Shown piece after piece: positions 55,591 through 64,000 of a stretch of 64,000 bases of DNA. Source of the stretch: Fonsecaea monophora (lineage: Eukaryota; Ascomycota; Eurotiomycetes; Chaetothyriales; Herpotrichiellaceae). The notes under the pieces are model-generated. The model searched no databases. It was not told the origin of the DNA and saw only the letters and a program-made list of their open reading frames with translations. The DNA is taken from contig NW_019173936.1 in the NCBI RefSeq assembly GCF_001642475.1, positions 62,001-126,000 of the forward strand. Direction: 5' to 3'. Every line of letters begins with the position of its first letter. Position 1 is the stretch's first letter. A program made the position numbers and the translations under genes.

Positions 55591-58500
55591 TCAGCATGTC
55601 AGGTCGAGGAAACTCACCACTCGGCCGTCTTCATCCCCAGTGTAGACAACTTGCGGCATGGGGAGGATGCAGCTGATCCCTGCATTCACGTTCGCTCCAT
55701 CATCCCGGCTGCCGTCAGCATGATTGAGCTGTCGAATGAGCTCCAATTCAAAGCGGCCATCACGGACCACTTTGCTCCAGATACGGACCTGACCCCTCTT
55801 GTGGCCGGTAAAGACCAGGTCTCGTTCCAGCCACTCGTTGCCCGCGCCTTCGTAGCATGCGCACGAGACGATGCTCTCCTGCGAGCGGTCTCCAGAGTCC
55901 TGTCGCAGGAGCAGATCGCCGTTAAGGGTATACATGCTGATTTCATGCCCGTGACAAAGGACTATATTCCCCGTAACGTCGTTGATGGCCGCACATTGAA
56001 CTGGCAGATCGCCATCCATCCTGCGAATGAATTCGCTGCGATTGAGATCCCAAAGCATCACTTGTCCATCTGTCGAAGCCGACAATAAGGCGTTAAACGA
56101 CTTGGATATAGCCAAAGAGCTCACGGGTCTGCGGTGCCCAAAAAGTGTGGCCCGTGGATGCAGTTCCACAGTCTTCCCACTTTCAATGACTGTCCACACA
56201 GCTACGGTGCAGTCTGTCCCACCAGTGATCAACGTTTTCGAATCAGCGAACAACGCGCAAGACAATTGCCCAATATGCAGATGCTCAAAGAGCCCGATCT
56301 GCTTTCTGCTCTCGGTTGAGTAGAACCGGACACTGTTGTCGGAAAACCCCCATTCAAGGTACATGTCGTAATCCGGAGGGATGTTCAGCCTAAATGGCCC
56401 TGAGCACAGCAGTCGATCAGACTTCCAAGAATATCTGAGTGAAGCCACTCTTTCCCCTGTTTCTAGGAGTGTTGATGGGATCCGAGTCAACGATTCTGCG
56501 GCAGTGTCAAGCCGTTCGTAGCGATGCCGGATCTGTTCTCGCGCAGGATGCGGTTTGGTAAATACCTGATATGGGGTCTGGCCGAAATTGTGGATGATGC
56601 CAATTGTTGCAAGTCGTTCCATTGGGTCGCTAATGGCGTCCAGATCTTTCGCACCTTGGTATGATAGGTAGTGGAATACGTTCACGGCCTCCACAGCAGC
56701 TTCGCCTTTCTGTTTGCTGCCAAATATCAGATCGATCCATTTGTGGAGATTGCGGCTAACATAGGGACTCTCAAGTGCTTCGCGCTGTTTGGCAATAAAA
56801 ATGCGAGGATTACCCTTTGCCCAGGGCGGAAGCTCAACATTTCCGATCGACTGCGATGTCTGCCTGGTACCGAAGTCGAAGTCATTGACGTTGACCAAGA
56901 ATTCCGGCAGATAATAAAACTCAGGAGTTAACTCGCGGACGTCGCTCATGTTCATTCGGGCTGCTGATTTCCAGGCCCCTTCTATTGAAAAGAACATGCG
57001 ATCTGGATGATCAAATGTACCCCCCTGTAAAAGGAGATACGACTTGACGAAGGGTTGTAGGCGAATCAGATAAGATGTCACAATCATGGCCGAGGAGTAG
57101 TGAGTTCCGTAATGGAAAGCCGGCGTATTGTTGTCGCCCATTTCTGCGAATGTTTGATATCGTTCTCTGAACTCTCTCTCGCGTTCCATCGTTTGACAAC
57201 CCATTGGTTTGGAAAGATCGCGAAACGTTCTTGGGTCCGTGAGGTCTAGTTCGTCACTCGTGTAGTCTGCGATGACCCACGGGAACACGGGATACTGTGT
57301 CAAGTCATTGTACGTTCTTCCCGCCATTGTGTTGATTAGCATGAGATAGTGGAAGTTCGACATTTCCCCCTTTTGCCATTTCCGAGTTGCAGCTAGAGAG
57401 CTCGACTGCTGACCAAACACATTTGCAAACTTGGATCCAAGGGTCTGTGGTTCGTCGTCCACACTTCTCAAAGTCTCGTAGCGCCAGGCTGTCTCCGAAT
57501 GACTGCCCGCTCCGTTAGGTGATGGAGCTTTGGCGCTGATAAGACTGTGCAAGTCGTTCCGAATGTGAGGCGAGACCACAGTCAACAAGTAGCTTCTGCC
57601 ATCGCCGAAGAAGATCTCGATCGCAACATCTCGGAAAAGAAATCGCCGCTTGGAAACGCTGATAATGTCGGACCACTTCCAACTTCGAGTGCCATGTTCG
57701 TCACTCCGGGAGACAATTTTGCGTTCCGTGACATCGCGGCCAGAGATCATTCGGACGTACGGATCCCGCTCTTCTTGTGGCGCTTGCCAAACATTCACGA
57801 TCTCGCCATCAGCCCGCTGGAAAAAGTTGTCGAGAATGTAAATATAGTCTTTGCCCAGAATGAGGAGGCCTTCCACCGCTTCAAGTCCTAGAATACGAGA
57901 GATATTGGCAACGTGCTTGACCTGGTCTCCGCGGTGAAGGCTGCGCATCACTTTCCGATTCTTGTCCTCGAAATCATCCATTTCGGTATTCGGATCTTCA
58001 ACCAATTCGAAACTCTCCTCGCCTTCCATGGCCTCGCTTTGGGTTTCACTGTCTGCTGTTTGTTTGGTGCTTTCTTGAAGGGATGGGAATGGTTCAGTTC
58101 CGCTGTTGACGCGCTTCGGGGTGTCGACAACTGGCGTTACGCCAGGGGGTGTCACACCACCGGGTGTTACACCTATCGATTCCGCTGTGGACATCTTGGT
58201 GTTTCTAGTATCAAGCCGCAGTTGTGGCATATCAGACCCTTTCCTCTTTGGCTGTTGATCGTCTTCTGCGTAGGTGTAGTCCTCGTGTAATCGCATTCGC
58301 ATCCGATTCCGTCCTTCTGTTTGATCCAATCTCCACTTTCTGGATTTATTCGTGGCAAACAGCCCGGCTGGTTTACTTGTATCTCTCTGCATCCGATTAA
58401 AGCTGGCTTCGGTGTACACCAGATCATCCTGCTGATCTTGGACCAACCGCTGGTGCTTGAGATATTCAGAGGAGTAGATATTGGCAGTCCAATTTTCGAA

Positions 58501-61500
58501 AGCGATCTCATGGCGACGAATCAGATCCTCACGGTCGGCCTCTTCTCGTGCCCATTGCTTGAGCTTCTCTCGCCGGCGTGCTATTCTCATCCGTCCGTTT
58601 TCTTCAGTCCTTTTGTTTTCTGAAGTGACGAATCCATTCCACTGCTTCGAAAGGGTATCAAAAAACAAAGAATCCAGCTCATTGCGGTGCTCGTCGACCC
58701 AGTAGAGAAAAGTTTCATTGTCCAGTTCAACCAGCTTCGAAAATCCGCCAGTCAGGCCTTTCTGCTCCGTTGTGTCGGTCTGCCCGAAAATCGCGGCTGC
58801 TTCATCCGGCTTTTGGACTAGTATGATCCTCCACAAATTGGCTGCCGCTTGCCGAACAGCATCAGTGTTGGAAATGAGGTTGGCGTACAAAAGGTGACAA
58901 ATCAACTGCAGATTAGCCGATTGAGTGTCTTCACCGGACAGTAAGACCGTCTGCCAATAGGTCAACTTTTCCAAAAAGGGTAACGAGTCCTTGTCATGAA
59001 TTGATGAGAGACTGAGAAGGACTGTCCGGAAAACAACAGCGCGGATGATGGCGACGGTCTGCGCACACAGTCGAACGCTCTTCAATTTTGCAACATCGGG
59101 GCGTTGAAGATATTCTAATATGGATCCTGATAAGTCGAGTACCGGGTCGGCACCTCCTATGAACCATCCTTCGAAGAGAGCCTCTTCAAGATGTCCGAAG
59201 AGGCGGGCTAGGTTGGTCAATACCCTAGGCTCTGTTAGGATCGACTGATTTAGTGCTATATGGTTAGCGAGCTGGGAGACGGTGTTTCTTAAGATCCACG
59301 TTTCGAAGTAAGATTGGTGCTCGATGAAGCCAGGTGGTGTCTTCAGAAAAAGCCCGAGTCCTGGAAACTCCTTCCGAACTAGGATTTGATCCATGAAAAC
59401 AGATATAACTATCTCCAACAAGCCCTGAACAATGGAATGACTGTCGTGAAGTTCTGGCACCTTTCCCGTAGCAGAGTTTGAGCCGTTCGAGGGTGAAGCT
59501 GCTGTGGAGGTGACGGAACCAGTCTGGCGGGCGTGGTCCTTAGTGACGAGCACAAAAGATGAGCCTCTTCGAAGAGTTTTACCCCTGTTCGCCGTAGACG
59601 AGTTTTCTGTGTCGATAGTCCGGACAACAGGTGGAGCGGTCGAGAGAGGATGGATAACAACATCTCCACCATCAAATGTAAGCGTTGAATCCCGGGCATC
59701 TAGCTCCGTCTTCGCCTCGACCACGTCAGATCCAACCACAACAGGAAATAACACGGCAAGAAGATCTTGGACGTATGAAGACGTGGCTGCAAAATCCCGG
59801 AATTTCTGCGACCGAGTGTGGAGGTCGGCAAGGAACTGAACAACAGTGTTGAATGTCTCGACGTGTTGACTCGTTACAATTGTGAGCAAAGGGTTCGGTG
59901 GTGCCATTGTTGACATGGAAAGTCGCTCAGGTGGTCCATTCAGCTCTTCCAATGGTGGCGCCAGGAACGAAGCAGCTTGGTGCCTTTTTGACGACACGAT
60001 GGTCTTCAGGCCGCTCTGCAACATGCCCGTGATGACTTCGAGGATTTCTGGATAGAACACCGAGAGCTCTTTCTTGTTAGCAAAGAGGTCGATGAATCCG
60101 TACAGATCAAAGTTTCTATCCAGATCTAGATTTGCAACGTCAAGATCAAACAGAACTGCGAACAAGGCAGGCCATAATGCTGGAAGATGCCACCATCTCT
60201 TCAAACGGTAAGTCATGATGGTGAAGCCAGATGTCTTGGACGTATCCTTGAATTTCTTGACATAGGCATCGCCGTGGACGACAAGCAATCTCGCCAGAAT
60301 TCTCATCGAAAGCACTACGACTTCCGGCGACGTTTCGGACAGCAGATATAGAAGCCACTTGTTTGTCACCGTTTTTGCAAATTTCTTGATCAGGCTGTCG
60401 TCGTCTTTGCGGCACAACATTTCCGAATAGAGGCGGAGAACTTCCATTCCAATCTCAAAATGTGACAGAGTCGATACGCCGTCGTCTTTAGGACCGTGAG
60501 ATGATCCGGCTGACGAACTTCGTTGTCGGACTTCCCGGCGTATGGGTTTCCGCGCTTGTAAGCCCACATTGCGTTTGTTCACGGAGAATGTTATGAACAG
60601 AGCGAGAGAGCGTAAAGTTTCCGCAGACAACGTTTGAGGCAAGAGGACCTTGATTGCTGCCATATACTGTGGCATGATGGGACGCATCACGGGCTCGGAT
60701 TTCAAAGCTTCCATCAGACGTTTGAGCACTCTCATCCTTGTCAGTCTTCTCAAGTTAAACCGTTTGTATTCGCTTTGCTCCGCAAACACCAAAAATTGAT
60801 CAAAGTATAATTGCTGCACAGGAAGTGGTCCACATCTCCAGAGGCTGGTGTCTGCTACTAAAACTTTGTAGGCCAAAGGGTTGTTGATGACAGATTTTGT
60901 CAAATTCTCAGGATTATAGCCGGTGAAAGAAAGGATGGAAGTCAGAACCCGCATGCTCAGCCCGGTCCTATCGAGTCTTGATGTTGGGATTGCCCAAGCG
61001 ACTTTTGCAGCTTCCCCATTGCTTTGCGAGGGAAGGCTGAGCTTCTCTTTCAACAGCATGGCTAGAATTGCGTAGCCGCCATCTCTTTCCATCACTTCGC
61101 TGTTTCTCCAACTGTGTCGGACGGTTTCCAGCAGGATGTCGACTGCGAGGGCAACGTCTTCTGTCGTCCGGGCTCGTTGCACGAGTCCCAATCCGACCGC
61201 ACCGCAACCGCCCAAACGCCAGCTGGCATCGTCTAGTGATTGCGGGACCGTCACTGTGGGATCGCCCATGAGCAGAAAAACGCCCCGAGCTTGAGTCAAT
61301 GCATCGTTGATCGAGGGCACTGCGCCATTGATCGCCACAGCACTTGTACCCGAGCGGGTATAGGCCACAAGATTTTTGGCTGCTAGTTTTGACAATGACT
61401 TGACCAACTGAGTTTCGTCAATGTTATTTCGATCGTCGTTATCGAGGATTGTCGCAGGGGAAACGTTGATCAATATCTTGTCCTCGCGGATGAGAGTGCT

Positions 61501-63261
61501 TGCCTTCTGACGGATAGCCATGATGAGTTCTGACTGTTCCTCCTTTCCCGGATGCAGCATCTCGTTCCGTAAATTCAGTGCCGCTGAGGCCTCGTATGTC
61601 TGGAAAGAACCAAGGCAATCCTGAAAGTTACCATGGTACTTTGGGCCGAGATAATAAAAGACGGCAATCAAGTCATCACTCATGGTCTCTTGAAACAGAA
61701 TTGCAGAACCAAGTGACCACTTCGAGAGACAAGCCACTCCGGCAGAACTCGGGGACAAATCCTGGGGTGTACCGAAAAACGCTTGGACCTTGACATTGTT
61801 TTGACCTCGTTCACTGAGAGGTGTTGAAGGGTAATTCGCCTTCTGGTGCTCTACGAAATCTCCATCCACGAACAGCAAAGCCTTTGCAGAAGATGTCGTC
61901 CGTGGTCGTTTGTGCACCACGCAGATGTGATACCATCGATCTGGCTGAAAAGCAACTGACTTGAACCTGACACTGGGCCTGGTGCCTTGTATCGCTGTCT
62001 GCAGAATAAGGTGATGGGTGTCTTTCTCCAGGTAAGCTAGAACGAAACAAGTTTGAGTCCTGTCGAAAGCTCCGAAGAGTGTGGTATGGGCTTGCTTATC
62101 GAAGGCGTCAAATCGAGCCCAAAGGCTCAGCGTGTATCCACCAGTATCGAGAGGCGGGAAGGGTCTACCAAGAGTGGACAGTTCCGTGGATGCATAGCCA
62201 TTCTGGGATAAGTCAAATTGCAGACTAGGTGGCTGCCGGGAGATGGCAATAGCCTCATGCAGGAATGAGGCAGCATCTGAAGAAGAAGTGGCTTGTTTGA
62301 AAAGGAAATCAGCATCGTCCAGGTTGGAGACCCCTTCCTGGCAAAGAACCAGGGCTACTTCCTTCATCAGACTTCTTTCGGAGGCAGAGAGTTGCTCTTC
62401 AAAGATCAGCTTGAGCACTGCAGTTAAAACTCCAGCCGTGTGTGCGGAGACAATGTTCTGGCGCGATGTCGAAAGTAATTCCTTGAGGCTGAGCGGCAGC
62501 GCGACTCTCACAAGTCGTTGCGGAATCTTCCCAGCCTTGACACCGGTTGTCCAAAGCCCAAGCGTCACAGTTAGCAGCTCTGGGACTGCCAGTTCGGTAA
62601 CATTTGCCAGTGATTTGACAATGCCTGCCCGTACTGAATCGATCGTTTCCTCTGAAAAGAGGTTGTCATCTTGAAAGCTTGTGGATCGTTCCAGAGCACT
62701 GTAAATGTCCTCAATCATCTCCACGCCAGTAGCCGCTGCAAAGAGGATCCCGAAGAATTGCTCCAGGTGAAGATCATCGCCCGTCTGGCAAGACAGGAGA
62801 GTGAACAGTTGTCCCAGAGTGCATTGCAGCGAGTCCCAACCACCACTATCAACCCTTGTTCTGAAGTATCTCTGATTTCCCTCGTGACCTTCCAAGCCCG
62901 CCCCGAGTACGCCGAACCATTGTGAAAGAGACTGAAGGAATGACTTGGCAGTTGCAGGAGGTTCGGTTGGCACAGAGTAAGAGTCGACAAGTGAGCGAAG
63001 GAGACGGAGCAGCGCCTGGAAGCCACCGGCTCGTCGAAAGCCACTGTGTGCTCCGTGTATATCACTGTCATCTTTCAGAAAGTGCCGCAGTTGTTGCAGA
63101 CAGGCTGCTTGATCAAGACTGTTTTGCAGCACATCGTAGGAGCTGTGATCGAGAGCGTCAAGACTCTTGACGAGTTGTGCAATATCCTTGTCTTCCGGAC
63201 GCAGGATGTCTGCGGTCGACACGGCCCGCGAGCGAGTGTGGGTGTTAACGGTGAGGCCCAT
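55591..63261 (-). CDS. bph1: Giant BEACH-WD40 protein (Beige/LYST/Bph1 family)
   Basis: A single exon encodes 2556 residues from ATG 63261; the frame is open slightly upstream without a better start. BEACH proteins are scaffolds in vesicle traffic, lysosome/vacuole size and membrane sorting. The N-terminal two thirds are helical (HEAT/ARM-like) with a ConA-like lectin segment near residues 350-500 (GYTLSLWARFDAFD, then WYHICVVHKRPR). A PH-like domain lies at about 1790-1900 (ILGLEAVEGLLILGKDYIYI). The BEACH domain follows at about 1930-2210 (WQKGEMSNFHYLMLINTMAG, YPVFPWVIADY, LSKPMGCQ, HYGTHYSSA, LPPWAKGNPR). WD40 repeats fill about 2290-2556 (LITGGTDCTVAVW, ALLSASTDGQVMLWDL). The order is that of yeast Bph1. 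Lack of introns across 7.7 kb is notable. No frameshift is apparent. Confidence 0.95.
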   Translation of the reverse strand: MGLTVNTHTRSRAVSTADILRPEDKDIAQLVKSLDALDHSSYDVLQNSLDQAACLQQLRHFLKDDSDIHGAHSGFRRAGGFQALLRLLRSLVDSYSVPTEPPATAKSFLQSLSQWFGVLGAGLEGHEGNQRYFRTRVDSGGWDSLQCTLGQLFTLLSCQTGDDLHLEQFFGILFAAATGVEMIEDIYSALERSTSFQDDNLFSEETIDSVRAGIVKSLANVTELAVPELLTVTLGLWTTGVKAGKIPQRLVRVALPLSLKELLSTSRQNIVSAHTAGVLTAVLKLIFEEQLSASERSLMKEVALVLCQEGVSNLDDADFLFKQATSSSDAASFLHEAIAISRQPPSLQFDLSQNGYASTELSTLGRPFPPLDTGGYTLSLWARFDAFDKQAHTTLFGAFDRTQTCFVLAYLEKDTHHLILQTAIQGTRPSVRFKSVAFQPDRWYHICVVHKRPRTTSSAKALLFVDGDFVEHQKANYPSTPLSERGQNNVKVQAFFGTPQDLSPSSAGVACLSKWSLGSAILFQETMSDDLIAVFYYLGPKYHGNFQDCLGSFQTYEASAALNLRNEMLHPGKEEQSELIMAIRQKASTLIREDKILINVSPATILDNDDRNNIDETQLVKSLSKLAAKNLVAYTRSGTSAVAINGAVPSINDALTQARGVFLLMGDPTVTVPQSLDDASWRLGGCGAVGLGLVQRARTTEDVALAVDILLETVRHSWRNSEVMERDGGYAILAMLLKEKLSLPSQSNGEAAKVAWAIPTSRLDRTGLSMRVLTSILSFTGYNPENLTKSVINNPLAYKVLVADTSLWRCGPLPVQQLYFDQFLVFAEQSEYKRFNLRRLTRMRVLKRLMEALKSEPVMRPIMPQYMAAIKVLLPQTLSAETLRSLALFITFSVNKRNVGLQARKPIRREVRQRSSSAGSSHGPKDDGVSTLSHFEIGMEVLRLYSEMLCRKDDDSLIKKFAKTVTNKWLLYLLSETSPEVVVLSMRILARLLVVHGDAYVKKFKDTSKTSGFTIMTYRLKRWWHLPALWPALFAVLFDLDVANLDLDRNFDLYGFIDLFANKKELSVFYPEILEVITGMLQSGLKTIVSSKRHQAASFLAPPLEELNGPPERLSMSTMAPPNPLLTIVTSQHVETFNTVVQFLADLHTRSQKFRDFAATSSYVQDLLAVLFPVVVGSDVVEAKTELDARDSTLTFDGGDVVIHPLSTAPPVVRTIDTENSSTANRGKTLRRGSSFVLVTKDHARQTGSVTSTAASPSNGSNSATGKVPELHDSHSIVQGLLEIVISVFMDQILVRKEFPGLGLFLKTPPGFIEHQSYFETWILRNTVSQLANHIALNQSILTEPRVLTNLARLFGHLEEALFEGWFIGGADPVLDLSGSILEYLQRPDVAKLKSVRLCAQTVAIIRAVVFRTVLLSLSSIHDKDSLPFLEKLTYWQTVLLSGEDTQSANLQLICHLLYANLISNTDAVRQAAANLWRIILVQKPDEAAAIFGQTDTTEQKGLTGGFSKLVELDNETFLYWVDEHRNELDSLFFDTLSKQWNGFVTSENKRTEENGRMRIARRREKLKQWAREEADREDLIRRHEIAFENWTANIYSSEYLKHQRLVQDQQDDLVYTEASFNRMQRDTSKPAGLFATNKSRKWRLDQTEGRNRMRMRLHEDYTYAEDDQQPKRKGSDMPQLRLDTRNTKMSTAESIGVTPGGVTPPGVTPVVDTPKRVNSGTEPFPSLQESTKQTADSETQSEAMEGEESFELVEDPNTEMDDFEDKNRKVMRSLHRGDQVKHVANISRILGLEAVEGLLILGKDYIYILDNFFQRADGEIVNVWQAPQEERDPYVRMISGRDVTERKIVSRSDEHGTRSWKWSDIISVSKRRFLFRDVAIEIFFGDGRSYLLTVVSPHIRNDLHSLISAKAPSPNGAGSHSETAWRYETLRSVDDEPQTLGSKFANVFGQQSSSLAATRKWQKGEMSNFHYLMLINTMAGRTYNDLTQYPVFPWVIADYTSDELDLTDPRTFRDLSKPMGCQTMEREREFRERYQTFAEMGDNNTPAFHYGTHYSSAMIVTSYLIRLQPFVKSYLLLQGGTFDHPDRMFFSIEGAWKSAARMNMSDVRELTPEFYYLPEFLVNVNDFDFGTRQTSQSIGNVELPPWAKGNPRIFIAKQREALESPYVSRNLHKWIDLIFGSKQKGEAAVEAVNVFHYLSYQGAKDLDAISDPMERLATIGIIHNFGQTPYQVFTKPHPAREQIRHRYERLDTAAESLTRIPSTLLETGERVASLRYSWKSDRLLCSGPFRLNIPPDYDMYLEWGFSDNSVRFYSTESRKQIGLFEHLHIGQLSCALFADSKTLITGGTDCTVAVWTVIESGKTVELHPRATLFGHRRPVSSLAISKSFNALLSASTDGQVMLWDLNRSEFIRRMDGDLPVQCAAINDVTGNIVLCHGHEISMYTLNGDLLLRQDSGDRSQESIVSCACYEGAGNEWLERDLVFTGHKRGQVRIWSKVVRDGRFELELIRQLNHADGSRDDGANVNAGISCILPMPQVVYTGDEDGRVVSFLDLTC

Positions 63262-64000
63262 GTCTTTGTACAACTCGGGCCCACCTCTTATCTGGCCTTT
63301 GCACCGTAGACGATATTTGCCGCGACAGCATAGGGAGAGGTAAAGGCGTCACCAGGTAACTTTGAGTCCGAGTGTGTCTGGAAGTCTGGTCAGAGACCAA
63401 TACAAAACGCGGCAGGGTATCGAACGGTCAGCATCGGGACATGCCCTGTGTTGGAGCAGCGGGGAAGGACTGTAGATCTTTCACGGACGGCGATGGCGCA
63501 GACAGACGTAGGAGGGGTGATGGCTAACAGTGTAGGATTCCAGTTTCATGTAGTAGACATGTTATGGAGTACAATAGTCACTATTGTAAGGGCTGTTGCA
63601 GCATTCCACCGCATATGAAGGGGGTTCACTGTGAAGGGTGGAAAACTGCGGGTGACGTTGGAGTCCGCACTTTGTCGGAACCGCTAGATCTGTATTTTGG
63701 CCCCCGAACATCACCTCAGCCACCAACGATGGATCACAGACCGAGAACTTCGATGAGATAAAACCTTCTCAGGACAAGATGTAACTCCCTAAAGGAGGCA
63801 CCAATCAAGAATTCACTGGGATGTAACACTCTCACGTGGCGATTTGGAATGAATCAAGATTGGGATATTTCACAATGAACGCAGCCTGATTTCACGTCCC
63901 CTTCCACGGTCGGTCCGCGACATCACAGTCTAGCCCAAAGCGAGGCGTCCGATAACTTGCAAGCCACGAAGGAAGGCTCTGCCACCCATTACCCGAAGGA
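63262..64000. other. Upstream region of the BEACH gene
   Basis: This is the promoter and leader of the BEACH gene on the minus strand. The BEACH frame stays open to about 63310 without ATG, and another frame offers an ATG at about 63332, so a short upstream exon cannot be excluded. No other gene is visible before the right edge. Confidence 0.5.

Overview
The window reads as a gene-rich nuclear segment of a filamentous ascomycete (Pezizomycotina, probably Eurotiomycetes; the class is inference). The evidence is short GT-AG introns of about 50-150 bp with CTAAC-type branch points, a Woronin body protein gene (HEX1, known only from Pezizomycotina), a MedA-like developmental regulator, Pfa5-, Spt8-, BtgC- and BIM1-type proteins, and coding DNA of moderate GC. 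I see no transposase, reverse transcriptase, CRISPR array, plausible tRNA or rRNA gene, or viral gene.

Layout. 1-341: 3' end of an unnamed gene. 1668-4933: transaldolase (5 exons) and a DHHC-type palmitoyltransferase of the Pfa5 type, both +. 4934-10078: gene-poor, with a 19-bp GA tandem repeat and one possible small zinc-binding protein. 10079-12552: a long charged RD-repeat protein (DUF3824-like). 12553-19052: a 6.5-kb block with no convincing gene. 19053-23784: a MedA-like regulator whose first intron is about 1.9 kb. 25974-28231 (-): membrane-anchored GH17 beta-1,3-glucanase (BtgC type) with an apparent one-base frame break. 29021-30322 (-): DUF7918-like protein. 30740-32728 (-): SAGA subunit Spt8. 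33618-37830 (+): NFX1-type zinc-finger SF1 helicase (ZNFX1 / S. pombe Hrr1 type). 38838-39623 (-): BIM1-like GPI protein. 41223-42054 (+): short-chain dehydrogenase. 42456-43301 (+) and 43327-44174 (-): SRR1-like protein and isochorismatase-family hydrolase, tail to tail. 45117-46173 (+): LicD-type membrane protein. 46878-49676 (-): large unknown membrane protein. 50896-52137 (+): PGAP4-like Golgi glycosyltransferase. 52773-54090 (-): HEX1 with a long N-terminal extension. 55591-63261 (-): giant BEACH-WD40 protein.

The genes do not form one pathway and no secondary-metabolite cluster is visible. Themes recur: cell wall and surface (BtgC, BIM1-like, LicD-type, PGAP4-like), membrane traffic and septal pores (BEACH, Pfa5, HEX1), and chromatin or RNA-level regulation. 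Spt8 and the ZNFX1-type helicase share one divergent promoter region. The points most worth following are the helicase, the start-less N-terminal extension of HEX1, the broken frame in the glucanase, the long leader intron of the MedA-like gene, and orphan open segments at 40.2-41.1 kb. No wholly new system stands out; I judge most genes to be ordinary fungal core genes.
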